DNA from: Leptolinea sp964420995
GTDB lineage: Bacteria > Chloroflexota > Anaerolineae > Anaerolineales > Anaerolineaceae
Assembly: GCA_964420995.1 (NCBI GenBank)
Contig: CAYQUX010000010.1
Span: 62,001 to 126,000, forward strand
Reading direction: 5' to 3'
DNA length: 64,000 nucleotides
The position numbers were made by a program, and so were the translations under genes. Shown here in pieces: positions 42,547 to 51,285 of the stretch. Within the stretch, counting starts at the first letter, position 1, and every line of letters begins with the position of its first letter. The notes under the pieces were generated by a model, which saw only the letters and a program-made list of their open reading frames with translations, ran no database searches and was not told the DNA's origin.

Positions 42547-44022
42547 TCACCCGCATGGAATTATGTGTTCAATTTCCATCAAAAATTGTTGGTATTCCTC
42601 CATGTAGCGATAATGGTTTTCCACATTCGGAAGCACATCCTCACCTTCAATGGGGAATTTAAGTACATCATCCAGTGAATCAAGGTAACCCAGTGCGTTT
42701 AATCCAAAGATTGCTCCTCCGCGTGCAGAACCTTCATTTGATTTCGATACAACCAACGGCTGGCCAAATACATCCGCGGCAATTTGTTTCCACAAAACAG
42801 ACGCGGCCAATCCTCCCGTCACACGTATCTCCTGAATGGGCGTCTCGTGCACCGATTGGATCGTTTCGATGATCCGAAATATGGAAAAGGTGATTCCTTC
42901 CAATACTGCCCGGGTCATATGTCCCCGGCCATGGAGAATATCCAGACCATGGAAGCCGCCCCGCGTTTCAGCCCGCCATGCCGGGCATTGTTCTCCGGCA
43001 AGATAAGGTATGAAGATCAAACCTTCCGAGCCGGGAGGAATACTCAGCGCCTGTTTTTCCAATTCGATAAATACATCCATTTCTGCTGATACTAGGAACT
43101 GGTTTTTAAACCAGTCATAGATCATTCCGCCGCTGCTTGACATCCCGCCGGTCACCAGGTGGGTTTCATCCAGAACGTAGGTCCAGAGTTGCTGCTTATC
43201 ATCCGGCCTCGCGCGGTCGACCATCTTCCTTGCCGCAGTACTCGTCCCAACATTTACAACCAGTGTTCCCGGATCCATTGCCCCAACACCCAGACTGGAT
43301 AGCGGCGCGTCGCCCGCCCCCAAAACCAGTGATGTTCCAACCGGTATTCCGGTTTTTCGCAGGTATTCTGAATCCTGCAGGGTTATGGTCGCACGTGTAG
43401 AATCGATCTCAGGCAGGTTTTCCGATGCTATTCCTGCCAGTGATAACGCATCAGAGTTCCAGTGATGTTCACGGATATCCATCAAACCTGTTGAGGACGC
43501 CATCGACCAATCTGTGATGAATTGTCCGGTTAGATGAAATATGAGATAGTCTTTCACGCTGATAAAACGGGTATCAGGTTGTGTCAGATGATTCTCCACC
43601 ATCCAGCGAATCTTCGACAATGGATAGATGGCTTCCAGCGGGCAACAGGTTTTTCTATAGACCTGATCGGCACGGGGATCCTTTTTTATAAGCTCTGAAA
43701 ATCGTCTGCTTCGTGTGTCACTCCAGGTTATGACCCGCGTCACCGGTTGTCCATGCCCATTCACCGCCAGGATACTGGCCATCTGGCAGCTTAAGACCAC
43801 ACCCAGCAGATCATTTCCTTCACACAATGGGATAATCTCTGAAATTGCCTCAGCTGTACATGTCAGGACGGTTTCCGGCTCCTGTTCATTCCAACCGCTT
43901 TGAGGAATAATCAATGGGTATGGTCGACGTGCCAGACCTACAATTCTCATAGCCGCGTCGAAGAGAACGGCTTTTACCGCGCTGGTTCCGAGATCAACAG
44001 AGAGGATAACTTTACTTCCCAT
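42547..44022 (-). CDS. FGGY-family carbohydrate kinase (gluconokinase/xylulokinase-like)
   Basis: A 491-residue FGGY kinase with LSVDLGTSAVKAVLFD at the N-terminus, GAGDAPLSSLGVGAM in the middle and RVTGGLAASVLWKQIAADVFGQPL at the end. It is a different lineage from the kinase at 34.3 kb; the two are not close copies. ATG 44022 starts within the last codons of the lactonase-like gene (11-bp overlap), so translation is coupled; a GTG at 44046 is a less likely start. It probably phosphorylates the sugar or sugar acid released by that lactonase. Confidence 0.9.
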   Translation of the reverse strand: MGSKVILSVDLGTSAVKAVLFDAAMRIVGLARRPYPLIIPQSGWNEQEPETVLTCTAEAISEIIPLCEGNDLLGVVLSCQMASILAVNGHGQPVTRVITWSDTRSRRFSELIKKDPRADQVYRKTCCPLEAIYPLSKIRWMVENHLTQPDTRFISVKDYLIFHLTGQFITDWSMASSTGLMDIREHHWNSDALSLAGIASENLPEIDSTRATITLQDSEYLRKTGIPVGTSLVLGAGDAPLSSLGVGAMDPGTLVVNVGTSTAARKMVDRARPDDKQQLWTYVLDETHLVTGGMSSSGGMIYDWFKNQFLVSAEMDVFIELEKQALSIPPGSEGLIFIPYLAGEQCPAWRAETRGGFHGLDILHGRGHMTRAVLEGITFSIFRIIETIQSVHETPIQEIRVTGGLAASVLWKQIAADVFGQPLVVSKSNEGSARGGAIFGLNALGYLDSLDDVLKFPIEGEDVLPNVENHYRYMEEYQQFLMEIEHIIPCG

Positions 44023-45154
44023 ACAGGTACGACTTGATCCCTTCACCCAGGAAAGCTTTCCAGACGATCAGATTGTACGGGTTATCCCATTCCAATTGAT
44101 CGCGAAACAACTCATGAAGTCTATTGTTATTGAAGATCAGATTTCCTTTGTTATCGAAGGTCATCCCGTCCACCCAGATCATGCGTTCGTCTGAGATGAT
44201 CGGTTTAAAGGTTTGATTGACCGGGTCGAAAACGCCGATTCCCTGCCCTTCAAGCATGGTGTAATAGATCAAACCCTGGTTATCGGCTCCCAGGCCATCC
44301 GAGTTGGTACCTTTATCTCCCAGATCAACCACTGCTTTTTCTATTACCTCTTCAGGCGTTGAAAGATCACGCAGCAAAGCGGTATCCACACAATACATAT
44401 GCCGGGCAGTCAGCGCACACCAGTACAGGGTTGATCGATCCGCTGAAAGGGCGATTCCATCCGCGCCTGTCCGCATGGGTGTATCCGGCCATATAGACTT
44501 TCCGGCAATCTTGAACCAGTAACCTGGAACATCCTGGGTGCTGATGTGCTGGTGCAATACCCTGCGTAATTGCCGGGTCTTCATGTTATAGACAATTAGT
44601 CCGCCTTGCAGAGGATCTGTATATATCCCAGAATCAGCGATATACACAAACCCATTCCTATTATCAACAACCAGGTCATTTAGAAATGAAGCGGAAAATG
44701 AAGCAATCTCATGAGGAATCGGAATGATATCAACCAGAGTATTTTTTTCAATATCCCAGCAGACGATCTTTTGCATTCCCTCTGTGCATGGACTGCCTTC
44801 GACATGTCCCTGATCAAGCCACCAGATACGACCCAATTCATCGATCTCCCAACCCAGAACTGATTGCAATGCATTCGGATTACCGATTTCATTCATGGCT
44901 TCGTTCGGATATGGTTCCAGTATCGGTTTTCCATCCACGAGTACAATCTTGTTGAAGGTTGCAGGGATTCCATGCGCCCAGCGGGGAACTGAGAGGTAGT
45001 AATTCCCCTGTTCATCTGTTTTGAAACCGGCTGGCATGGCACCTTTCCAGTATTGATTTTTCTCAAACTCTTCTTTTTTCGCAGTATTGGAGAACAGCCA
45101 ATCCAGATGGCTCCAGTGAAAAAGTATTTCATACGGAATGGATTCTTGTGACAT
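44012..45154 (-). CDS. MRJP/SMP-30-like beta-propeller, probable sugar lactonase
   Basis: A 380-residue protein without signal peptide. Repeated blocks such as LGWEIDELGRIWWLDQG, NDLVVDNRNGFVYIADSG, ADGIALSADRSTLYWCALT and DGMTFDNKGNLIFNNNR belong to the six-bladed propeller of the major royal jelly protein/Yellow family, related to SMP-30 gluconolactonases. Bacterial members near sugar kinases are thought to hydrolyse aldonolactones; not proven. ATG preceded by AGGAGAG. It is coupled to the FGGY kinase that follows. Confidence 0.78.
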   Translation of the reverse strand: MSQESIPYEILFHWSHLDWLFSNTAKKEEFEKNQYWKGAMPAGFKTDEQGNYYLSVPRWAHGIPATFNKIVLVDGKPILEPYPNEAMNEIGNPNALQSVLGWEIDELGRIWWLDQGHVEGSPCTEGMQKIVCWDIEKNTLVDIIPIPHEIASFSASFLNDLVVDNRNGFVYIADSGIYTDPLQGGLIVYNMKTRQLRRVLHQHISTQDVPGYWFKIAGKSIWPDTPMRTGADGIALSADRSTLYWCALTARHMYCVDTALLRDLSTPEEVIEKAVVDLGDKGTNSDGLGADNQGLIYYTMLEGQGIGVFDPVNQTFKPIISDERMIWVDGMTFDNKGNLIFNNNRLHELFRDQLEWDNPYNLIVWKAFLGEGIKSYLYGK

Positions 45155-45185
45155 AGTCTCTCCTGATTAAGAAATACTCAACCCA

Positions 45186-45211
45186 CAGTCACTGGCATAA
45201 TGCCAGTACTG
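45186..45211 (-). other. Hairpin between ATPase gene and lactonase-like gene
   Basis: An inverted repeat ACTGGCA/TGCCAGT (3-nt loop) extended by CAGT/ACTG lies in the 118-bp gap of the operon. On the minus strand no T run follows, so it is more likely an RNA-processing or stability element than a terminator; on the + strand seven T follow but no gene ends there. Confidence 0.4.
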
Positions 45212-45272
45212 TTTTTTTAAGCTGGATAGTAGACTGTACCCAGCTCCGAATTCTTTTTTAGCCTTTCTCTTT

Positions 45273-46382
45273 TTAACTCTTTCCGTTACTCAAAGACTTT
45301 TCGCTTTGCACATCAAACAAGAGGATATGGTCCGGATCGAATCCCAGCCAGATTTTCTCTTTTGGTGATATCTGAAAATCAGGTGAAGAAACCACCTGGA
45401 ATCGTATATCGTTCAATTTCGCGGAGATATTCTTTGAATCACCGGTAGGTTCCACTACGAAGACTTCCGCCGGGATGACATGGTGGGTATCTTTTTTCAG
45501 GCTGATATTTACATAAAATGGTCGAATTCCCAGAACCAGTTTTTCGGGTAATTTGCCTTCCGCAGCCAGGTGTTTAAATTTATCCGGTAGGGGAATTACC
45601 AGTTCGTGATGTACCAGAACTTCTTGCCCGTTTTCAGTGCGGTGTACACAATCCAGAAAGTTCATGGCGGGTTCGCCCACAAATCCGGCAACAAACAGGT
45701 TTGCCGGCTTGTTATAAATTTCTTCCGGTGTTCCAGTTTGTACCAACAATCCATCTCGCATGACCGTGATACGGTCCGCCATCGCCATGGCTTCTTCCTG
45801 ATCATGAGTCACATAGATCATCGTATGATTCAATTCAATGTGCAATCGCTTCAAATAGGCACGCATGCGGCTGCGTTGACGAGTGTCGAGGTGAGATATG
45901 GGTTCATCCAGTACAAACACATTGGGTTTACGTGTCAGCGCGCGTGCCAGACCAACCTTTTGTGCCTGTCCTGAACTCATACCCGCGGGCATATGATCCA
46001 GCAGGTCAGTGATTTCAAGGATTTCTGCGATGTTTTTAACGCGTTTGTCAATATCAGCCTGTTTCCATCCCGCTGCACGCAGAGGAAATGCCAGGTTTTC
46101 ATAGGTGTTCAGGGTGGGGTATAACGCATAGGTTTCAAACGCCATGGCTACACCCCGATCTTTGGGGCTGACATCATTAACCAATCTCTGGTTAAAGAAT
46201 AGTTTGCCAGCCGAGATCTCTTCCAGTCCAGCGATAATGCGCATGGTGGAGGATTTACCACATCCAGATGGGCCTAGAAATGCCATAAATTCACCATCGG
46301 CAATGTCGAGGTCTATTCCCTTTACCGCATGTACGGATTTGCCGTACCATTTCTCCAGTTTTTCCAGTTTAATGGATGACAT
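45273..46382 (-). CDS. ABC transporter ATP-binding protein (MalK/UgpC-type), first of two
   Basis: A 369-residue ATPase: Walker A GPSGCGKSS (37-45), signature MSSGQ at 135-139 in place of LSGGQ, Walker B FVLDEP near 156-161, and a C-terminal OB-fold regulatory region. The Q-loop residue is Glu83 (AFETYALYP) where MalK has Gln. ATG at 46382 has AAGGAG upstream; an in-frame longer form would overlap the preceding ATPase gene. It likely pairs with the next ATPase as a heterodimer powering the two permeases. Confidence 0.92.
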   Translation of the reverse strand: MSSIKLEKLEKWYGKSVHAVKGIDLDIADGEFMAFLGPSGCGKSSTMRIIAGLEEISAGKLFFNQRLVNDVSPKDRGVAMAFETYALYPTLNTYENLAFPLRAAGWKQADIDKRVKNIAEILEITDLLDHMPAGMSSGQAQKVGLARALTRKPNVFVLDEPISHLDTRQRSRMRAYLKRLHIELNHTMIYVTHDQEEAMAMADRITVMRDGLLVQTGTPEEIYNKPANLFVAGFVGEPAMNFLDCVHRTENGQEVLVHHELVIPLPDKFKHLAAEGKLPEKLVLGIRPFYVNISLKKDTHHVIPAEVFVVEPTGDSKNISAKLNDIRFQVVSSPDFQISPKEKIWLGFDPDHILLFDVQSEKSLSNGKS

Positions 46383-46392
46383 CGCCCGCTCC

Positions 46393-47508
46393 TTATTGTC
46401 CTTTTTTGAAATCGATGGGGTGGGAAATGGCCTCTCCATCCGGGACATACAAATGGATATTTTTATCGGATAAATCCAGGAAAATTGTTTCGTGGATGTT
46501 GATATTCATATCCGGTGATACGATGGATTGCACCAATCCAGCGTCTTTCAACTGGCAGGTGACAATATTTCGGTAGCCAAAGGTCTCTACTACATACACC
46601 TCTGCTGGAACATTATATTTTTCAGATGGTTTGCAGGAGATGGGAATCTCACTTGCCCGGAATCCTATGCGAACCTTGCCATTCCTTGATTTTTGGCGGA
46701 TTTTTTCCGCAGTAGGCGTACTTACTGGTATGTGTATTTCTTTTAATTCGATGAAATATTTTCCCAATTCTTCTTTTAGTATTCCATCCAGGAAGCTCAT
46801 GGACGGATCCCCAAGGAAGGAGGCGACAAACTCACCATTTGGTTGGTGATAAACCTCATCCGGCGTGCCGATCTGCATGGATTTACCTTTATTCAAGACG
46901 ACGATTCGATCGGAAAGAGCCATGGCTTCTCTGTAATCGTGCGTCACGTAAACAACGGTGGCACCTCTCTCACTGCACATGGCTTTAATTTCGCCGCGCA
47001 TGTGGTGCCGCAGTTTGGCATCCAGGTGGGAAATGGGCTCATCCAGAAGATAAACATCTGCTTCCCTGATCATGGCACGCCCCAGGGCAACCCGTTGACG
47101 CTGTCCTCCGCTCAGAAAACCCGGCCGACGGTCAAGAAGGTCTGTGATCTGTAATGTTTCTGCCATTTTGTGTATGCGTTTGTCCACCTCTGCGTCCGCC
47201 ATTTTCTTTGAACGCAAAGGAAAAGCCATATTCTCTTTAACCGTCATATGGGAATATAAGGCATAGTTTTCAAAGACCATTGACATATTGCGATTCTCGG
47301 GCGGTACATTTTTCAGTGAATGGCCGTTGAATCGAATCTCTCCATGAGTCGGTTGAATGATCCCCGCAATGAGCCGAAGGGTTGTAGACTTTCCGGCACC
47401 GGCAGGGCCAAAGATCACCATGAATTCCTGGTCCCTTAATTCCAGTGACAGTCTGTCAACTGCCATTGTTTTATCAAATCTACGTGAAATGCTGTCCAAT
47501 TCAAGCAT
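46393..47508 (-). CDS. ABC transporter ATP-binding protein (MalK/UgpC-type), second of two
   Basis: A 371-residue ATPase: Walker A GPAGAGKST (34-42), canonical signature LSGGQRQRV, Walker B YLLDEPISHLD, and a C-terminal regulatory domain. The Q-loop again has Glu (Glu80, VFENYALYS). The start at 47508 has AAGGAA upstream. Two different MalK-like ATPases in one operon resemble the glycerol transporter GlpST of rhizobia, in which each contributes one half of the nucleotide-binding dimer. Confidence 0.92.
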   Translation of the reverse strand: MLELDSISRRFDKTMAVDRLSLELRDQEFMVIFGPAGAGKSTTLRLIAGIIQPTHGEIRFNGHSLKNVPPENRNMSMVFENYALYSHMTVKENMAFPLRSKKMADAEVDKRIHKMAETLQITDLLDRRPGFLSGGQRQRVALGRAMIREADVYLLDEPISHLDAKLRHHMRGEIKAMCSERGATVVYVTHDYREAMALSDRIVVLNKGKSMQIGTPDEVYHQPNGEFVASFLGDPSMSFLDGILKEELGKYFIELKEIHIPVSTPTAEKIRQKSRNGKVRIGFRASEIPISCKPSEKYNVPAEVYVVETFGYRNIVTCQLKDAGLVQSIVSPDMNINIHETIFLDLSDKNIHLYVPDGEAISHPIDFKKGQ

Positions 47509-47519
47509 GGGATTGTTCC

Positions 47520-47720
47520 TTAAAGTTCTTCTTTTTCTTTTTCGCGGAGCATGCTGCGAATTCCGGCATACAGGTACAACCCTCCACATATCGCGGAGAT
47601 TACAACGCCTGTCCATACACAGCCAATATAGGGATCAAGAAATTTAAGCCATACCAGACCAATGAAGATGAAGATCATGAAGCCCCACCATGCGCGGTCC
47701 CATAATTTTGATAATGACAT
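47520..47720 (-). CDS. Small two-helix membrane protein of the ABC operon
   Basis: A 66-residue protein with two membrane helices (WWGFMIFIFIGLVWLKFL and VWTGVVISAICGGLYLYAGI) and a charged tail REKEKEEL. Perfect GGAGG before the ATG. It sits between the ATPase and permease genes, the place where rhizobial glycerol ABC operons carry GlpU (DUF2160), though sequence similarity is only general. Probably an accessory subunit of the transporter. Confidence 0.65.
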   Translation of the reverse strand: MSLSKLWDRAWWGFMIFIFIGLVWLKFLDPYIGCVWTGVVISAICGGLYLYAGIRSMLREKEKEEL

Positions 47721-47731
47721 GGTATCCTCCT

Positions 47732-48592
47732 CTACCCTCTCACCGCGCCGAATGTCAGGCCGCGCACGATATAACGCTGCAAGGCGAGCGCGAATGCCAT
47801 CATTGGCACAACGCAGACAGTTGCCGCTGCCGATAACGGTCCCCAGAGAATGCCGCGTTCCGTCCAGAAGCCGTTTACGCCCACAGTGATGGTCATGGCT
47901 TCACTGCGTGTCAGAATGAAGGCAAAAAGAAATTCATTCCAGCTAAACAGCAGGCAAAATATAGCCGTAACCGCAATTCCCGGGGCAGCCAGCGGGAAAA
48001 CAATCTTCCAGAGGACTTCCCAGCGGGTATAGCCATCCAACCTGGCAGAGTCTTCCAGTTCAATCGGTATATCCTGAAAGAAGGAGACAAGCAGCCAGAT
48101 GGCAAAAGGCAGGTTAAATATTGAATAACAGACCACAAGTGTACCCAGTTGATCCAATCCAAGTTGAAAAAATTTACCAAACCCAGTCGCGCCAATTTCC
48201 TTAAAGATTAGGAAGTAGGGTAGAACTACGGCGATGGCAGGCATCATTTTTGTGGTGAGGATGAAGAACATCATATTGCCGCCGCCAACGTTATAGCGGG
48301 CAAACGCGTAGGATGCCAGTGTTCCTACCCCAACCACGATCAATGTCGAGAATAGCGTCACGACCAGCGTGTTCTTAATGAAATGCCCGAAGTTGGCCAC
48401 TTCAAATGCGTATTTGTAATGTTCCAGCGTGGGAACAAAGGTCCACCGCGGAGGCGTATTTAAAATATCAAGGGATGGTTTAAATGATGTGGTAATCATC
48501 ATATATATGGGGAAAAGGAACAGAATTAATACGGCAACCACAATGGCAAACCTGACGACATCCATTCCCCGGACTTTATTGTTTTGAATCAT
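47732..48592 (-). CDS. Carbohydrate ABC transporter permease (MalG-type)
   Basis: A 286-residue inner membrane protein with six helices. The EAA loop contacting the ATPase is visible as LEDSARLDGYTRWEVLWKIVFPLAAPGIAV. Family CUT1 permeases import oligosaccharides, polyols or glycerol derivatives. It is 10 bp after the partner permease. Confidence 0.93.
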   Translation of the reverse strand: MIQNNKVRGMDVVRFAIVVAVLILFLFPIYMMITTSFKPSLDILNTPPRWTFVPTLEHYKYAFEVANFGHFIKNTLVVTLFSTLIVVGVGTLASYAFARYNVGGGNMMFFILTTKMMPAIAVVLPYFLIFKEIGATGFGKFFQLGLDQLGTLVVCYSIFNLPFAIWLLVSFFQDIPIELEDSARLDGYTRWEVLWKIVFPLAAPGIAVTAIFCLLFSWNEFLFAFILTRSEAMTITVGVNGFWTERGILWGPLSAAATVCVVPMMAFALALQRYIVRGLTFGAVRG

Positions 48593-48602
48593 GGCAATCT
48601 CC

Positions 48603-49541
48603 TTAGTCTCCGCGGGTTCGTTCAGCCTGAGATTTCATCATGGGGCGCAAGACCACACCCGAAAAGACGACAACGGCAAAGAGAACAAGCAGCGCCATGG
48701 CACTGGCCTGATCCAGCCGGAAATATTTCAATCCCAACCTGTAGAGATAATAGGTGACTGTCTCCGTGGCTACACCCGGGCCGCCGCGGGTTAACGTGAT
48801 GACGGCATCATATAATTTAATAGAGTCAATGGTTCTCAAAATAAAGACAAGTGTTAATACAGGTGTAAGCATCGGGAAAGTGAGACGCCGTAAAACCATC
48901 CAAATTGAGGCTCCATCCAACTCCGCAGCCTCAAATGGTTCACGGGGTAATGATTGCAGACCTGCCAGTACAATGAGCATTACATATGGGGTCCACATCC
49001 AAACGTCAAAAAGGATGATACTTGGCATAGCCCAGTTTGGATCTCCCAGCCAGTTGGGAGCCGTCCACCCGGGCACCTGATTAAACAACCAGGTATACAC
49101 ACCGAAATCAGGATCATACAGGTAACGCCAGACCAATCCGACCGCCGCCGGGGCGGATGCCATGGGTAAAAGGAATAAAGCCCGGATAATGCCTTTAAAC
49201 CATTTCAACTGGTTTATCAGGAAGGCCAGTACGATTCCAAGTACCATTTCAAGACCGACAGTAAAAATCGTAAATTCCAGAGTTCTGCCGGTGGCACTCC
49301 AGAAGTCTTCATTATTTAATGCATCCCGAAAGTTATCCAGTCCAACCCATCCCTGAATACCGCCTGCGGTCAAGTCGGCATAATGGAACGATAGGTAAAT
49401 GGCATAGAACAACGGAACCAGACCAAAAAAGATAAGAACAACCATGGCAGGTGATACCAGGATCATCGAATACCATTTATCTGAGAACCTGTTCTTTTTG
49501 TAGTTATGAGTTGGGGTAGTAGTAATTTCAACATCACTCAT
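48603..49541 (-). CDS. Carbohydrate ABC transporter permease (MalF-type)
   Basis: A 312-residue membrane protein with six helices and the EAA loop FEAAELDGASIWMVLRRLTFPMLTPVL. It pairs with the permease downstream to form the transmembrane channel. An 82-bp gap with a strong hairpin separates it from the upstream binding-protein gene, which fits lower expression of the membrane part. Confidence 0.93.
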   Translation of the reverse strand: MSDVEITTTPTHNYKKNRFSDKWYSMILVSPAMVVLIFFGLVPLFYAIYLSFHYADLTAGGIQGWVGLDNFRDALNNEDFWSATGRTLEFTIFTVGLEMVLGIVLAFLINQLKWFKGIIRALFLLPMASAPAAVGLVWRYLYDPDFGVYTWLFNQVPGWTAPNWLGDPNWAMPSIILFDVWMWTPYVMLIVLAGLQSLPREPFEAAELDGASIWMVLRRLTFPMLTPVLTLVFILRTIDSIKLYDAVITLTRGGPGVATETVTYYLYRLGLKYFRLDQASAMALLVLFAVVVFSGVVLRPMMKSQAERTRGD

Positions 49542-49567
49542 CGATACCTTCTCCTTATTCTTTCAAA

Positions 49568-49601
49568 TTGGGGTACAAGTATTTGCATACTCGTACCCCA
49601 A
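49568..49601 (-). other. Stem-loop between binding-protein and permease genes
   Basis: A 14-bp stem TTGGGGTAC-AGTAT/ATACT-GTACCCCAA with one mismatch and a 4-nt loop; no strong T run on the minus strand. Such hairpins in malE-malF type gaps stabilise the upstream mRNA and reduce read-through. Confidence 0.6.
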
Positions 49602-49623
49602 TTCCTGGTTCTAACGTGTTACG

Positions 49624-51105
49624 TTATTTTTTAAGACGAACCTGCAGACTCCTATCGAATTTGAAGGAGCAATCTGCTTTTGGATCTGGTAATGTGATTC
49701 CATCCAACTTGACTTCGCATGCCTTGTTACCACACAGTTTGGTGATCGCCTTGGCATACCCATCCATGGCTTCCTGTGGTGTTTTCTGCTTGGTTACTGC
49801 GGCAGACAGCCATTGCGGGGCTTCTTCATAGATCTTTCCAACCTGGGGAACATAGATCATGTTGGTGTGCCAGCATTTATCAGCCCAATCATTGATCTGT
49901 TTCACTACGGGGAAGTGACCGGCGGTTTCCCGATTCTTGGTATAGAAATCTTTGTCGGTCATGATGCTGTCGCGAATGGCACTGCCACCACCCTGTGCGA
50001 AGGAAAGCTGAGCTTCCTTGCTGGTAATGAATTTCATGAATTGCCAGGCCATATCAGGGTTCTTGGAAGCTTTGGGAACGCCAATGTTGAAGGCACCAGC
50101 CCAAACACGACCACCACTGGGATTCGGTGCGGCACAGACCTCTGAACCTGGAATCTGTTTTTCGGTTTTGACAGCATTGGCCCACTGATCCAGATAGAAG
50201 GGGCCGGTCATGGCGATCAAACCCGAATTCAACTGGCTGACAACGAAGTCGTAGGAACCGGTTAATGATCCAGGGGGTGCATAGGGAACCAGTTTCTCAA
50301 CATCATAAGTCAGGGCTTTTACATAGGCAGCATCATCAACCCCGGGAGTTCCATCTTTATTGATGACATCACCGCCCATACCCCAGGCAATCATGTTGAC
50401 TTCATCGAACAGGTTGGTGAAACGACCGGACATGGTGCCGATACCAAACATATCCTTATCCAGCTTCTGGCCTTTCAATGTGTCTCCAGCCTTGCGGGTG
50501 AAGAATTGGGCAATATCAGCCATCTGGTCATAGGTGGTCGGTATATCCAGCTTGTAACCATATTTCTTTTCAAAGTTGGCCATTTCGGTGGGATCTTCGA
50601 ATAGATCGCAGCGATAGAACATACCCTGGGTATAGGTGTAATACGGGAGGCCATAGGTCTTTCCACCCCAACCACCGCCGGTTTTTACCAGAATCGGAGT
50701 AATATCGCCGAAATCCAGTTCTTTAGGGTCTTCCTTTGCGATATAATCATCAAGAGGAAGAAGATACCCGTTATTGGCCCACTCTGCCTTCCAGGACACG
50801 TTCCAGGTTATGACGTCATAGGCGCCAGTACCGCCTACCATATCGAGGACTTCTTTCTCATACATCGTCGGGAGATCCATCTTGACGATGTTTACTTTAT
50901 AACCTGTTTTCTTCTCGAAATCTTTGGCCACATTCTCAGCCCAGTCTGTATAGAAACCTGCGATCGTTGCCCAGGTGATCTGCTTTTCAGCAGCAACCGG
51001 AGCAACCGGCGCAGCGGCCTGAACTGCTGAAGCAGGCGCGAAGGCGGTGAATAGTACTGAGAACACCATCAACACCGAGAATACTACTGAAAGCCTACTT
51101 TTCAT
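49624..51105 (-). CDS. Extracellular solute-binding protein of the carbohydrate ABC transporter
   Basis: A 493-residue exported protein. The signal peptide ends near ASAVQA, type I with no lipobox Cys. The mature part follows the family 1 (MalE/UgpB-like) pattern (TWATIAGFYTDWAENVAKDFEKKTGYKVNIV, then GPFYLDQWANAV). ATG 51105 has AAGGAG at good spacing. A soluble binding protein without a lipid anchor needs another retention mechanism in a monoderm-like cell. The ligand is unknown; linked enzymes suggest a sugar, sugar acid or polyol. Confidence 0.9.
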   Translation of the reverse strand: MKSRLSVVFSVLMVFSVLFTAFAPASAVQAAAPVAPVAAEKQITWATIAGFYTDWAENVAKDFEKKTGYKVNIVKMDLPTMYEKEVLDMVGGTGAYDVITWNVSWKAEWANNGYLLPLDDYIAKEDPKELDFGDITPILVKTGGGWGGKTYGLPYYTYTQGMFYRCDLFEDPTEMANFEKKYGYKLDIPTTYDQMADIAQFFTRKAGDTLKGQKLDKDMFGIGTMSGRFTNLFDEVNMIAWGMGGDVINKDGTPGVDDAAYVKALTYDVEKLVPYAPPGSLTGSYDFVVSQLNSGLIAMTGPFYLDQWANAVKTEKQIPGSEVCAAPNPSGGRVWAGAFNIGVPKASKNPDMAWQFMKFITSKEAQLSFAQGGGSAIRDSIMTDKDFYTKNRETAGHFPVVKQINDWADKCWHTNMIYVPQVGKIYEEAPQWLSAAVTKQKTPQEAMDGYAKAITKLCGNKACEVKLDGITLPDPKADCSFKFDRSLQVRLKK

Positions 51106-51285
51106 CTTATGATTCTCCTTGTCATTTTTTTTGATTTTTTCCACTAACTTTCTGCCTTACTCATCCTTCTTATCTTATCGTATACTCCACCTCCAAGCGC
51201 TCACTCATGAGCAGGACTTTCCCGGAAATGGCGCCCCTGGTCAAAGAAATGGATAATTTCTTTTCTCGCGACCAGATCGCCGAAC

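Noticed and set aside
34332..44022. Two FGGY kinases as a recent duplication
   Set aside because: The sequences differ throughout, including the phosphate-binding block and C-terminal motif, so they are separate lineages.
45186..45211. Hairpin as a plus-strand terminator
   Set aside because: A T run follows on the + strand but no plus-strand gene ends there; the surrounding operon runs on the minus strand.
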